From the NCBI GenBank assembly GCA_016584305.1, contig JACEEZ010003837.1, forward strand, positions 294,323 through 358,322: a DNA stretch of 64,000 bases, given 5' to 3'. The notes beneath the pieces were generated by a model. The model was not told where the DNA came from, ran no database searches, and saw only the letters and a list, made by a program, of their open reading frames with translations. This DNA comes from Chionoecetes opilio (Eukaryota; Arthropoda; Malacostraca; Decapoda; Majidae). Both the position numbers and the translations under genes were made by a program. This document shows, piece by piece, positions 1-12,071 of this stretch (position 1 is the stretch's first letter; each line of letters starts with the position of its first letter).

Positions 1-900
1 ACGATTATATTATCCTTAATTACACGCCGCAACCTCCCTTATTTGATTCACTTCAATGACGTACTTCTCTTGCTCCAGCAAGAAATCTCTTGCCGGTCGG
101 GCAATCATCTTCTCAGGATGATTGCAAGCGAAATTTGAGCAATTGAAATTTTTGCTCTTGCAAGAGAAAACTCTCTTGCTCCCCCGCACAAAACGCCTTA
201 AGTATTTATCTAGTTTGTTCTTAAACGCCTCAACCGTGTTACTATTAACTACTTGTGCTGGAAACACAAAGGAGACCTGGAAGCTAGAAGGAGGAGGAGG
301 AGGAGGAGTGCCTGAGATCCTCTCTCTCTCCTGCTCCTCTCTTCCCACACGGTGTCTAGATTACCGTGTTTGATTAATGGTTTAGGCTGAGGTCACCCAC
401 TCTAAGCCTACCCGGAGGTGAGCCTAACACAGGGGGGGGAGGCCTAAGGTGGAGAGGAGGGGGCGAGGCCTATGCTGGAGAAGGGGGGGAGGGGAAGAGT
501 GCCTAAACGAGAGACCAATAGAAAGGGGGTGAAAAGGAAGGGTGTAGGAGGAGGAGGAGGAGGAGGAGGAGGAGTAGGAGGAGGAGGAGGAGGAGGAGGA
601 GGAGGAGGAGGAAATAAAAAATGGGCCAGCTATGTGAAAGGAATTGAGGGAGAGATGAAGATGGAGAAGAAAAAATAACATGAATAAAAATTACGTAGGA
701 GGAGGAGGAGGAGGAGGAGAAAAAATCATATGACTTCGTTAGAGAGACTAGGGACCATCCAACCCTCTGAGACATAATAACACGGAGAGGAGGAGGAGGA
801 GGAGGAGGAGGAGGAATCAGGAGGGAGGAGCAAGGAAAGAAGGAAGATTATAGTGAAGAGGAGGAGAAAGAAGAAAAAAAGGAGACAAGAGAAAGAGATA
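1..900. repeat. GGA-rich microsatellite region
   Basis: Short (GGA)n tracts lie at about 288-308, 546-612, 696-718 and 786-816 in purine-rich DNA. Open frames here encode only poly-Gly, poly-Ser or poly-Leu and are artefacts of the simple repeats. No gene is seen. Confidence 0.85.
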
Positions 901-934
901 GAGAAAGGTAATAAGGGAGATAAATGGAGACATG

Positions 935-989
935 AGTGAGAGAGAGAGAGAGGAGAGAAAAGAGAGAGAGAGAGAGGAGAGAGGAGAGG

Positions 990-1032
<43 letters not shown>

Positions 1033-1099
1033 GACCAGGTAACTTAACATTTGCACCTGAGACAAAGAGACCCATACCTTGCCAACACACACACACACA

Positions 1100-1137
<38 letters not shown>
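935..1137. repeat. (GA)n followed by (CA)n microsatellites
   Basis: An interrupted (GA)n tract covers about 935-1029. After 55 bp of unique sequence an interrupted (CA)n tract covers about 1084-1137. Confidence 0.9.
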
Positions 1138-1142
<5 letters not shown>

Positions 1143-1796
1143 CTGGCAGGTAGTCAAGGTGAGGACACAACCCGCAAAAAAAAAGAAAAAAAAGTGAGTA
1201 TGAGTCCGTCTGGTGGGGGAGTTGGGGGTTGAGGGGGAATGAGGTGGAGGGTTGGGGACAGGTCGAGGTGGGGGGTGTGGGGTGTGGAGGGGGTTGTGGA
1301 GGTAGGGTTGGAGTAGCTACATAGTGTTAGTGATAGTGGGAGTTGGGTAGAGATATTGGGGGTGTCATGTGATTTCTAGTACACCCAAAATCATGTGTTC
1401 TGGTACAATACCCTCCCATATCCAAGACGGTGAGTTTAATCCGGAACGATAAATTACCATGCCTTCTCAGAGTGTTCTCAAAAAAATTGACAAACACAAA
1501 TGTCCTCGCATAGCATCATCAGAAACTTCTAAATAGGATTATATAGGAGGGCAAAGCCTGGCATTTACCTTGTGTGTAGCGGGGGTGTCCTGGCGCCGTG
1601 CCGGTGTGGCGAGACGCGGCGGCTTGTACTCCCAACACGCCCCTGGTGACCCCTGGTGACCCCCGGGGCAGCGGCGTCACTCTGCAGGGGCAAGGCATGG
1701 GTGAATGGGGGAGAGACTACGTCACTGCACACACGGACACACCATGCCAGTGTTGCAGGAATGAATGGTTGATTAAAAAAAAAAAAAATTGTGTTG
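1138..1796. other. Gene-free stretch, nothing recognised
   Basis: This stretch has a G-rich part at 1200-1300 and a GC-rich part at 1575-1700. No supported coding, splice or RNA signal was found. Confidence 0.5.
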
Positions 1797-1920
1797 AAGC
1801 CTATAGCGCCAGCAGGCTATTTATTCTATCAGTCTGGAGGGACGTGATGGTTGGCCCTCCGCCCGTTGGTTGGCGCAGGCTGGATTTTTATAGTGACACC
1901 TGTGATGTTATAGGTGAAGG
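1797..1920 (-). mobile_element. Diverged SINE tail fragment
   Basis: The segment containing CCTATAGCGCC and then a GGTTGGnCCTC/GCGCAGGC stretch matches the 3' half of the tRNA-derived SINE seen more completely at 50250-50605, in the same orientation. It follows a 13-A run. The tRNA-like head is absent, so it is truncated or strongly diverged. Bases 1921-2180 beyond it hold AT-rich sequence only. Confidence 0.5.
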
Positions 1921-2181
1921 TCCGTTTTCTATGAATGGCAGAGGTTGACTTTTCTTCTTGGTTTGTGTTTTAACTGTGTATTAATTCTTTGTTATATTAT
2001 TTGCAATTATTGTTTTAATGTTTTACTGCATGAATGGTTTCACTGAGCATAATATTTTCTTATATCTGAAAATACACTGTGATTTAAGCCAAATAAGTTC
2101 ATTTGTAAAATAAACTAATTTAAAATTACTTAATAAAAAAAAACCTGTGGTCAATAAACTAACTAACTAATTAACTATCAA

Positions 2182-3120
2182 TCAATCCATCTTGGGGGCA
2201 CACGCCGGGAGCCGCGTCGCCTCGCCCACCCTACGACGCCACTCCCGGGGGTCACCACGCGCGAGTTCCCATGCAGGCTCCCTTCCCATACCAAGCAGCT
2301 CTCGACAAGAAACATCAACTTGCCCCAGCCACGAGCCTTGTGGGCGCCCCCTTGGCCTCCTCCACGCCGGATTGTCTCTTAGAGATACAACCCGGTGGGA
2401 AGGATCGGTTTCAGGGTAGCGTGCCACATGCCCATATAGCCGAAGTTGGCGCTGACGGACTATGCAGGTAATAGGCCTCGATTCAGTCTCACGGTGCAGT
2501 CGCTGATTTGACACGTATTCATCCCAGCGATACCCCATGATTCTGCGAAGACACTTATTACCAAAGGCATCGATTCGCCTCGTCAAGTCGCTAGACTTTA
2601 GTGTCCATATCTCACAACCATAGAGTAAGACAGGGATCACAAGCGACTTGAAGATACGGATCTTTGTTCTCCTGCACAGGTACCGACAACGTCAAATACT
2701 CCTGCTGAGCGAGTCCATAACACCGTGGGCTATGCCAATCCGCCGTAAGACTTCTTGACGTGACCCGCCGTCATTATGGACTGCGCTACCAAGGTATGTA
2801 AAACTTTCCAAGATCTCAATGTCCTCGCCGCACGCATGAACAGACTGTACTGTTTCATCTAGTAAGCCTCCAAACACCTGGACCTTGGTCTTGAGCCAGG
2901 AGACCTCAAGTCCTAAAGGCTTTGCCTCCTCGTGCAGCGCCTCGAGAGCCATCACCAGGACCTCCAGCGACTCAGCAAAGATTACTGCATCATCGGCAAA
3001 AACAAGACCAGTGATCTTGGTGTTGCCAAGGGATGCTCCACAATCACTTTGATCTACAACTTTGCCCAATACTCAGTCCATACAAGTGTTTAAAAGTGCT
3101 GGGGCAAGGACGCACCCCTG
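2182..3120 (-). pseudogene. RTE-like non-LTR retrotransposon, 3' ORF fragment
   Basis: One minus-strand frame runs from the catalytic reverse transcriptase motif FADDAVIFAE through FTYLGSAVHND and LLYGCEIWTL to a C-terminal WRRRVGEAT segment. That order is typical of the last third of RTE/BovB-like LINE ORFs. Two in-frame TGA codons, at 3073-3075 and 2692-2694, stand where a Trp codon would fit. Homology starts abruptly near 3120, so endonuclease and most of the RT are lost: a 5'-truncated dead copy. The 3' end runs into TTGATTGATAG/TTAG-type simple sequence near 2150-2180. The LINE identity is clear; the clade is my best guess. Confidence 0.8.
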
Positions 3121-3330
3121 GACGCAAGGAAGAGAAGCCACAAGTTGAGAAACAAAGAGATATTAATTAAAGACCAATGCAAGGACCTACCCAACTGTTT
3201 TATGGTGAGGTCAAAAACACAACAAAAGTGAAAGGTAGGATTCAGTGTATAACAGATGAAGAGGTTTTGTGAAATATTAAACAAGAAATTCCAGTCTGTA
3301 TTCACACAAGATTAAGTATTCGATGCAAAA

Positions 3331-5850
3331 AAACCCATCAACCCATCAATACATAAACCCATCAATCATCCCATCAATACATAAACCCATCAATCATCCC
3401 ATCAATCATCCCATCAATACATAAACCCATCAATCATCCCTTCAATACATAAACCCATCAATCAACCCATCAATCATCCCTTCAATATCCCTCAATAAAA
3501 CCCATCAACAACCCATCAATACATAAACCCATCAATCATCCCTTCAATACATAAACCCATCAATACATAAACCCATCAATCAACCCATCAATACATAAAC
3601 CCATCAATCAACCCATCAATACATAAACCCATCAATCATCCCATCAATACATAAACCCATCAATCATCCCATCAATACATAAACCCATCAATCACCCATC
3701 AATCATCCCATCAATACCCTAAAACCCATCAATCATCCCATCAATACATAAACCCATCAATCATCCCATCAAACATAAACCCATCAATCACCCATCAATC
3801 ATCCCATCAATACATAAACCCATCAATCAACCCATCAATCATCCCATCAATACATAAACCCATCAATCAACCCATCAATACATAAACCCATCAATACATA
3901 AACCCATCAATCACCCATCAAACATAAACCACAAAATAACCATCAATCATCCCATCAATACATCCATCAATACATAAACCATCAACACCCTCAATACATA
4001 AACCCATCAATCATCCCATCAATACATAAACCCATCAATCAATCCCATCAATACATAAACCCATCTCATCCATCAATACATAAACCCATCAATCATCCCA
4101 TCAATACATAACCCATCAACATCCATCAATACATAAACCCATCAATCATCCCATCAATACAAAACCCATCAATCATCCCATCAATACATAAACCCATCAA
4201 TCATCCCATCAATCATACAAACCCATCAATCAACCCTTCAATACATAAACCCATCATACATAAACCATCAATCACCCATCAATACATAAACCCATCAATC
4301 ATAAACCCATCAATCATCCCATCAATACATAAACCCATCAATCAACCCTTCAATACATAAACCCATCAATACATAAACCCATCAATCAACCCATCAATAC
4401 ATAAACCCATCAATACATAAACCCATCAATCAACCCTTCAATACATAAACCCATCAATCAACCCATCAATACATAAACCCATCAATCATCCCATCAATAC
4501 ATAAACCCATCAATACATAAACCCATCAATACATAAACCCATCAATCAACCCTTCAATACATAAACCCATCAATCAACCCATCAATACATAAACCCATCA
4601 ATCAACCCTTCAATACATAAACCCATCAATCATCCCATCAATACATAAACCCATCAATACATAAACCCATCAATCATCCCATCAATACATAAACCCATCA
4701 ATCATCCCATCAATACATAAACCCATCAATCAACCCATCAATACATAAACCCATCAATCAACCCATCAATACATAAACCCATCAATACATAAACCCATCA
4801 ATCAACCCATCAATACATAAACCCATCAATCAACCCATCAATACATAAACCCATCAATACATAAACCCATCAATCAACCTCATCAATACATAACACCCAT
4901 CAAATCCATCTCCCATCAATACATAAACCCATCAATCAACCCATCAATCATCCCATCAATACATAAACCCATCAATCATCCCATCAATACATAAACCCAT
5001 CAATCATCCCATCAATACATAAACCCATCAATACATAAACCCATCAATACATTAACCCATCAATCAACCCATCAATCATCCCATCAATACATAAACCCAT
5101 CAATCAACCCATCAATCATCCCATCAATACATAAACCCATCAATCAACCCTTCAATACATAAACCCATCAATCAACCCTTCAATACATAAACCCATCAAT
5201 CAACCATCAATCATCCCATCAATACATAAACCCATCAATCAACCCTTCAATACATAAACCCATCAATCAACCCTTCAATACATAAACCCATCAATCAACC
5301 CTTCAATACATAAACCCATCAATCAACCCATCAATCATCCCATCAATACATAAACCCATCAATCAACCCTTCAATACATAAACCCATCAATCAACCCTTC
5401 AATACATAAACCCATCAATCAACCCTTCAATACATAAACCCATCAATCAACCCATCAATCATCCCATCAATACATAAACCCATCAATCAACCCTTCAATA
5501 CATAAACCCATCAATCAACCCTTCAATCAACCCTTCAATACATAAACCCATCAATCAACCCTTCAATACATAAACCCATCAATCAACCCTTCAATACATA
5601 AACCCATCAATCAACCCTTCAATACATAAACCCATCAATCAACCCATCAATCATCCCATCAATACATAAACCCATCAATCAACCCTTCAATACATAAACC
5701 CATCAATCAACCCTTCAATACATAAACCCATCAATCAACCCTTCAATACATAAACCCATCAATCAACCCTTCAATACATAAACCCATCAATCATCCCATC
5801 AATACATAAACCCATCAATCAACCCATCAATCATCCCATCAATACATAAA
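3331..5850. repeat. 2.5 kb minisatellite of CCCATCAATACATAAA-type units
   Basis: The array mixes 16-bp units (CCCATCAATACATAAA, or CCCTTCAATACATAAA) with 12-bp units (CCCATCAATCAT or CCCATCAATCAA). Their order repeats in higher-order blocks, for example from about 5110 to 5850, where a CAACCCTTC variant dominates. The region 3700-4320 is noisier, with small deletions. No open frame exists. Confidence 0.95.
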
Positions 5851-6508
5851 ACTAATGGTATTGTGATAATCAGCTTCAGGCCTTTTTCTTCCTTCTGCTT
5901 CACTGCATCTGTTCTTAAAGTAATCGTCCAGACCCAATTTTTTTTTGCCTAATTATGTTGAATGTACATTCAAAACACCTAATCCACCAAAAATAATTGA
6001 TTTCCAGGCCTTATTTCCGTAAAAACACGACTTTTGTAAAAAGCGCGCGAAAAAAAAAATCTTCCCTCCAACAGGGCTACGACTGTTATTGATGACGTCA
6101 GAACAGGGACGCCCGCAGACACTCTGTATGACACCTGTCGGCAAATGTTATGATGAGCGATTGTACTTCGGTGTCAGACAGTGAATCTGTCGCTGTGACA
6201 GATCTAGAGTACGATGCTCAATCTGACACCGAAAGAAATGACGCTGGTCGCGTATATTATGAAGGCCTGTCCACACTAGGGGTCATGCGGCTGGCGGTGA
6301 GGCTGGTGGATGTGTTGAAATACGACCTGCGCGTCCAGACTGTGACTCACCGCCCTGGGTCACCGCCATCCCTCGCGTGGACGCGCCAGTCAGCTCCATA
6401 GAAAATGACGAGAAAACGACGAATTTTGTATCGTGACCTATTCTAAAATATGATCCTCCACCCCACCCACCACTCCATGCCACTCCCTTTTACCTCCTCT
6501 TTCCTCTA
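5851..6508. other. Unassigned sequence with weak ORF and inverted-repeat arm
   Basis: An 83-codon plus-strand frame (6150-6401) starts with an acidic, Ser/Asp-rich N-terminus (SDSESVAVTDLEY). Its part from about 6263 to 6320 reappears in inverted orientation at about 7590-7650, so it belongs to repetitive DNA. It may be a transposon remnant; no family can be named. Confidence 0.35.
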
Positions 6509-6720
6509 CCGTAGATAACAGTTAAGTCGCCAGGACAACTTTTTTTTCTGTTTACAGACGTGTGGTGGCGTTAATACTTACATTTCTACATCCATGATTT
6601 CAGGACAGTTAGAAGGGGCTATCTGGAGAGTCTGTGTCATTTTGTGTCTTCATCTGTGTCATATTAGGGCTATAAATGAACAAATGACAAAAATATCTAC
6701 AAAGTGGCTACCAACAGTTC
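6509..6720 (+). mobile_element. Truncated copy of the CCGTAGATAACAG TIR element
   Basis: From CTACCGTAGATAACAG to ACAAATGACAAAAAT this matches the left part of the complete element at 40916-41582 at high identity. The match ends just before the (GTA)n tract and no right terminus is found in this copy. Confidence 0.75.
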
Positions 6721-6725
6721 AGAAT

Positions 6726-6891
6726 GAGGTAGTAGTAGTAGTAGTAGTAGGGGTAGTAGTAGGGGTAGTAGTAGGGGTAGTAGTAGTAGTAGTAGTGGTA
6801 GTAGTAGTAGTAGTAGTAGTACTAGTAGTAGTAGTAGTAGTACTAGTAGTAGTAGTAGTAGCTAGTAGTGGTAGTAGTAGTGGTAGTGGTA

Positions 6892-6936
<45 letters not shown>

Positions 6937-6937
6937 C

Positions 6938-6983
<46 letters not shown>

Positions 6984-7065
6984 TGTAGTAGTAGTAGTAG
7001 TAGTGGTAGTAGTGGTAGTAGTAGTAGTGGTAGTAGTGGTGGTAGTAGTAGTAGTAGTAGTAGTG

Positions 7066-7104
<39 letters not shown>

Positions 7105-7147
7105 CTAGTAGTAGTAGTAGTAGTAGTAGTACTAGTAGTAGTAGTAA

Positions 7148-7195
<48 letters not shown>

Positions 7196-7200
7196 TAGTG

Positions 7201-7249
<49 letters not shown>

Positions 7250-7264
7250 TAGTAGTAGTAGTAC

Positions 7265-7324
<60 letters not shown>

Positions 7325-7425
7325 AAGTAGTAGTAGTGGAAGTATTAGTAGAAGTAGTAGTAATAGTAGTAGTAGTAGTAGTAGTAGTAGTAATAGTAGT
7401 AGTAGTAGTAGTAGTGGTATAGGTA
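6726..7425. repeat. (GTA)n trinucleotide tract of about 700 bp
   Basis: Almost uninterrupted AGT/GTA triplets with scattered GGT, ACT and AAT variants. All three frames on both strands are open (poly-Ser, poly-Val, poly-Leu, poly-Thr), which explains the long ORFs. I see no sign that any is translated. Confidence 0.97.
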
Positions 7426-7669
7426 TAGGTACAACTTGAACAAGACATTTTTTCGCGGAGCGCTGCGATATACGACCTGCCTTCACTGGAGCATGTCGAG
7501 CACTGATGCGTGAATGACGAGGGCAGTGCGGCAAATATCGGGAAGGGTTGGAGCGGCCCAGAATCAGCCTGGCGGTGTTGAAAGTCTAAATTTAACAGCG
7601 CCAGCCTCACCGCCAGCCTCATCACCCCTAGTCTGGACAGGCCTTGAGGAAAACGAACCTTAGATTGTC

Positions 7670-7834
7670 ATGGGATCCTATATGTTTGAGCCCGAGTACG
7701 AGGTGGATGAACAGGTGTTAGCAGAGCCTGAGGTTCAGCAGGAGGACCTGGCACTTCTCCAAAACATGGATTGGTAAATAAGGTTAAACCATGTGTGTGT
7801 GGGAATCACAATGAAGGTACTTTCGAGAAAATTC
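7670..7834 (+). pseudogene. P2X7-like cysteine-rich domain fragment (tentative)
   Basis: A short frame from the ATG at 7670 encodes an acidic peptide with YMFEPEY and ends MDW at a TAA (7775-7777). About 16 nt further on a different reading frame gives CVCGNHNEG and then a KILW segment. A [YF]xFEPE start, an acidic linker and then W-C-x-C-G-N is what I recall from invertebrate P2X-purinoceptor-7-like domain proteins, which are often multicopy. The break could be a frameshift or stop, or a splice donor (GTAAAT at 7774). Length, frame and neighbours argue for a relic. The assignment rests on motif memory only. Confidence 0.3.
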
Positions 7835-8675
7835 TATGGTTAGTTTTGGAGCTACAGTCAAACGTCATTACTCGGAAACCACATACTAGCATTAACTACA
7901 GCATAGAGTTGGAAAATATGCGGGCGGGAAGGCAGAAAGTGTGACAGCCACACCACCACAGGGTCTCTCACCACAGGGCACGCCCACTCCACAACTGGTT
8001 TACTTGGTTTACTTGGTCTTGTTAAGAGGCAAAGCCTCACAGTCGTGGTGGTCCACCGCTACCCTCACTACACACCGTTTCTCAACACAACTGCTCTCCC
8101 CAACACACTATAGGCGTGAATCACCACACGCCACTCCGCCACTCCACTCCTACACACGCCACTCCTTTCCGTGTGCAAACTTTTCTCGAAAGGCACAGCT
8201 GTCTTGCTGCACCCATAAAGGATGCATGCATGTGGCATATAGCAAAACAAATCTATCAAAAACACCCAAATATCTTCAAGTACTATATTTATCTCTGTGT
8301 TTACGTGCCTCTGATCAAGCGCGGGAAGATGAGCCTCCCTGATGCTACGTCACCGAGCCTGAGCATGAGCGTCTGCAAACCTTGAGAGCGTTTTGAAAAC
8401 TCGGGGAATTTGCAGATTTTGATTGCGGATTATTTAAAAACGGCTGACTGGATACAAAAAGTGACGACGTATTGTTGATATACTCGTTAATGGCTATGCT
8501 TTGATTGCATTAAATCAGGAATGATGAAATGGTCTGGACGATTACTTTAAATGTAGTGTTCCTATTCCTTCATCCTTCATGGTACTTCATCAAGGGAAGA
8601 GAAAATGTAATGAGATCTATGGGTGAAAACAAAGCCAGTGAACACATGGTATCCTTGCTGGGTGATAAAAAAGGG
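7835..8675. other. Gene-free stretch, nothing recognised
   Basis: Low-complexity ACAC/CACT-rich sequence at 7940-8170 followed by AT-rich sequence. Open frames here lack conserved motifs or splice context. Confidence 0.5.
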
Positions 8676-9535
8676 TTTAGAACTGAGTCATCCAATACAC
8701 ATACTAAGACTGATACAAGAATCTAACTTAACCCCTTGAGGCCCAGAACGTAATTTCCATTGTAATTTGACCACCATTTGACGAATTTTAGTGAATATAA
8801 GCAATATTTTATAGCTATGACCTGTTTAGTAGCTTTGTCCACTAGCTAATTTGGTATATTTAGTTACTTATCGTAATTTTATGGCTAACAACAGACGAAT
8901 TTGTATAGCAAAGGAAAGATCTGGGCGTGAAGGGGTTAACCTACCTACTAAACAGTCACCCACTGCACATACTAATACAAGACTCTAACCTAACCTAACC
9001 TACCCTAAACTGAGGCACCCACTGTTCATACTAATACAAGACTCTAACCTAACCTACCCTAAACTGAGGCACCCACTGTTTATACTAATACAAGACTCTA
9101 ACCTAACCTAACCCATTAAACTGAGTCACCCACTACTCATACTAATACAAGACTCTAACCTAACCTAACCCATTAAACTGAGTCACCCACTGTTCATACT
9201 AATACAAAACTCTAACCTAACCTAACCTATTAAACTGAGGCACCCACTGCTCATACTAATACAAGACTCTAACCTAACCTACCCTAAACTGAGGCACCCA
9301 CTGCACATACTAATACAAAACTCTAACCTAACCTAACCTATTAAACAGAGGCACCCACTGCTCATACTAATACAAGACTCTAACTTAACCTAACCCATTA
9401 AACTAAGTCACCCACTGTTCATACTAATACAGGAATCTAACCTAACCTAACCTACTAAACTGAGTCACCCACTGTTCATACTAATACAAGACTCTAACCT
9501 AACCTAACCTAAACTGAGTCACCCACTGCTCATAT
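8676..9535. repeat. ~57-bp minisatellite with telomere-like CCTAACCTAA core
   Basis: Units read CTAACCTAACCTA, then AAACTGAGTCACCCACTG, then TACTAATACAAGACT, and repeat about a dozen times with variants. The CCTAA runs match the arthropod telomere repeat (TTAGG)n in complement. Two TTAA-flanked MITEs sit inside the array (8732-8935 and 9539-9744). Confidence 0.9.
8728..8939 (+). mobile_element. TTAA-flanked MITE, family A copy 1
   Basis: Ends are TTAA-CCCCTTGAGGCCCAGA and TCTGGGCGTGAAGGGG-TTAA: 16-bp terminal inverted repeats with two mismatches and a TTAA target duplication. It interrupts a unit of the telomere-like minisatellite. TTAA duplication plus C-rich termini is typical of piggyBac-type transposition. 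Confidence 0.9.
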
Positions 9536-9748
9536 TAACCCCTTCACGCCCAGATATATGCCTTTGTTATATGAAATTGTATGTTGTCGAGCCATAAAAT
9601 TACGAAAAGTAACTGAATATACCACATTAGTTAGTCAAAAAGGATACTTAACAGGTCATAACTATAAAACATTACTTATATTCACTAAAAATCATATAAT
9701 GGTAGCCAAATTACAATAGAAATTACGTTCTGGGGCTCAAGGGGTTAA
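9535..9748 (-). mobile_element. TTAA-flanked MITE, family A copy 2
   Basis: Same ~205 bp element inverted relative to copy 1, flanked by TTAA on both sides. Immediately to the right, about 50 bp (ACGTTCTGGGGCTCAAGG onward) is repeated once, so the right end plus flank has been tandemly duplicated to about 9830. Confidence 0.88.
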
Positions 9749-9962
9749 GACAAGAATCCTCAAGGCAAAGAAAATGACGTTCTGGGGCTCAAGGGGTTAA
9801 GACAAGAATCCTCAAGGCAGAGAAAATGACCAGCAGGATGGAAGAGGTCAGAAAATCACCATTGAGATGATGATCACAACGCCATCTGTTTATATATTTC
9901 TGGGTGGATGATTTGTTCTACATCAAAGACTTTGTTTCATGCACACAGACTGGAAATTATAG

Positions 9963-10752
9963 TTAAACCCCTTGAGACCCAGAACGTAATGTCCATTGTA
10001 ATTTGGGTACCATTGGATGATTTCTAGTGATTATAAGCAATGTTTTATAGATATGACCTGTTTAGTATCCTTGTTCACTAACTAATTTGGTATATTCAGT
10101 TATTTTTTGTAAGTTTATGGCTCGACAACATACAGTTTCTTATAATTATTCTAAATTTCTAGTTATTCTAAAGCTTTATCTGGCTCTAGTCAGGCCTCAC
10201 CTAGACTATGCGGTTCAGTTTTGGTCTCCATATTACAGGATGGATATAGTGTTGTTAGAAACAGTGCAGAGAAGGATGACCAAAATGATACAAGGGATGC
10301 ATAACTTTAGTTATGAAAAGAGATTGAAGTTATTAAAATTACACTCACTCGAGAGACGCAGAGTAGGGGGCAATCTGATAGAAGTTTTTAAGTGGATAAA
10401 GGGATTTAATAAATGAGAGGTAGGAAAAGTTCTTACGGCTTTTAACCAGGGTAGAACAAGAAGTAACGGATTCAAGCTGGAAAAGCGTAGATTTAGAAAG
10501 GAAATAGGGAAAAACTGGTTCACAAATAGGGTGGTGAATGAATGGAATGGTCTCAGTAGACAGGTAGTTAGTGCCGAGTCATTGGGGAGCTTTAAAGGGG
10601 AGCTGGATAGGTTCATGGATGGGGATGAAAGGTGGATGTAGGTAGTGTTAGGTGACAGGAACTACCACGTGTAGGCCTCGCGGCCTCTTGTAGCTTCCTT
10701 ATTTTCTTATGTTCTTATGTTCAAAGGAAAGATCTGGGTGTGAAGGGGTTAA
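9963..10752 (+). mobile_element. Family A MITE copy 3, split by a CR1 LINE fragment
   Basis: The left part of the MITE runs from TTAA at 9963 to about 10135. Its right end (AAAGGAAAGATCTGGG to GGGGTTAA) resumes at 10723-10752. The interval is the CR1 fragment listed separately. Nesting shows that the LINE inserted after the MITE. Confidence 0.85.
10161..10722 (+). pseudogene. CR1-like LINE 3' fragment with one nonsense codon
   Basis: The plus frame encodes the thumb and C-terminal end of a CR1-type reverse transcriptase (LYLALVRPHLDYAVQFW, RRMTKMIQGMHNF, FTNRVVNEWNGLS, ending DGDERWM). It is nearly identical to the end of the intact ORF at 61697-63196. A TGA after GFNK, at about 10414-10416, replaces the Gly codon of the intact copy. 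The 3' untranslated part ends in TTATTTTCTTATGTTCTTAT, the short tandem tail expected of CR1 elements. It is 5'-truncated by about two thirds. Confidence 0.9.
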
Positions 10753-11277
10753 TATTTCACAAATCTCCTCTGTATCACTATGTACAAGTATTTCCCTTCA
10801 TCTATCATACTACTGCAACTTTACAGGAACTACCACGTGTAGGTCTCACAGCCTCTTGTAGCTTCCTGATTTTCTTTGTTTTTATGAAAAGAGCAAATAT
10901 AGTTCCATTAATGTCCACTATTATTTTATCAAGATGGAAAAGAGCTAATATACTTACAATATTTTTAACTTGAATTGAATTTTTATATTTTCCCTTGAAG
11001 AGACACAGACAGCACCCTTTAAACCACAGACATCTCACTAAACAAGTGTAGAGTGGGAAATGAGGGAAAAGATCATTCAAAGAAATTGTGTTGAGTACTT
11101 GCAAAAAACAAAATCAAAAAGAGAATATGATATTATTTTATCATATATTATACATTATATAATCATCATTATCTTGAAACAGAAAGATGATGATGATGAT
11201 GATGATGATGTGTGCTAATAGATCCATCCCCGCAATGCCACAGACCAGACAGAAGGATCACAATCTCGCCACCTTGT
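10753..11277. other. AT-rich spacer with a second CR1 tail remnant
   Basis: A diverged CR1 3' end (GGAACTACCACGTGTAGG to TTTTTATG) lies at about 10826-10887. A short (GAT)n tract lies near 11187-11208. Otherwise no gene or RNA is seen. Confidence 0.6.
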
Positions 11278-11488
11278 TTAACCCCTTCACGCCCAGATCT
11301 TTCCTGGGCTATAAAAAATCGTCTGTTGTCAGCCATAAAATCACGAAAAGTAACTAAATAAACGAAATTTGTTAGTGGACAAGGATACTAAGCAGGTCAT
11401 AGCTATAAAATATTGCTTATAGTCCCTAAAAATTGTCTAATGGTACCCAAATTACAATGGAAATGACGCTCTGGGCCTCAAAGGGTTA
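11278..11488 (-). mobile_element. TTAA-flanked MITE, family A copy 4
   Basis: Left TTAA intact; the right side reads GGGTTAC, so one flank base of the target duplication has mutated. Internal sequence is collinear with the other copies. Confidence 0.85.
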
Positions 11489-11791
11489 CATAAAACACCA
11501 CCACCACCCCTACCACAATCACTCCCACCATAAACCAGCACCCCATAACAATAATAAACGACCCCCCTACTACTATGGCAACCTACAAAACACGCAGACA
11601 ATAAAGTAGTACAGTATTAATGGCATGTACGTACAGGTGGTAGTAGTGGAAGTAAGAACAAAAATTAGTCCCTGTAAGCACTTGACATTCATCATTGATT
11701 AGTGTGTATAGCTAAATCAGTCACTAATGGTCCCCTGTTTTTGAGGTCACAGGTGATTAGGCCCTGGTCGTAACCACAGTGTGTCTCGGCC
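11489..11791. other. Gene-free spacer
   Basis: An ACC-rich stretch (11490-11560) and unique AT-rich sequence. No supported feature. Confidence 0.5.
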
Positions 11792-12006
11792 TTCACCCCT
11801 TGAGACCCAGAACGTAATTTTCATTGTAATTTGGGTGCCATTAGGCGATTTTTAGTGACTATAAGCAATATTTTATAGACATAACCTGTTTAGTATCCTT
11901 GTCCACTAACTAATTTGGTATACGTATAAAGTTATCGTTTGTAATTTTATGGCTAACAACAGACAATTTTTAAAGCCAAGGAAAGATCTGGGTGTGAAGG
12001 GGTTAA
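11792..12006 (+). mobile_element. MITE family A copy 5
   Basis: CCCCTTGAGACCCAGA start and GGGTGTGAAGGGGTTAA end. The left flank reads TTCA instead of TTAA. Confidence 0.85.
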
Positions 12007-12071
12007 TCAAGAATCCCTCCCGCTTCATCCTCTCTTCATCTCCTTGATTTTCTTTATATTTCCACATGTAA

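Noticed and set aside
3331..5850. CRISPR-like array
   Set aside because: No unique spacers between repeats; units are contiguous simple tandem repeats in a eukaryotic genome.
6594..7625. Long open frames of poly-Ser, poly-Leu, poly-Thr and poly-Val
   Set aside because: All arise from one (GTA)n tract that is open in every frame; no codon bias, splice or domain evidence.
10805..11104. 99-codon minus-strand frame
   Set aside because: Overlaps a CR1 tail remnant and AT-rich spacer; no conserved features.
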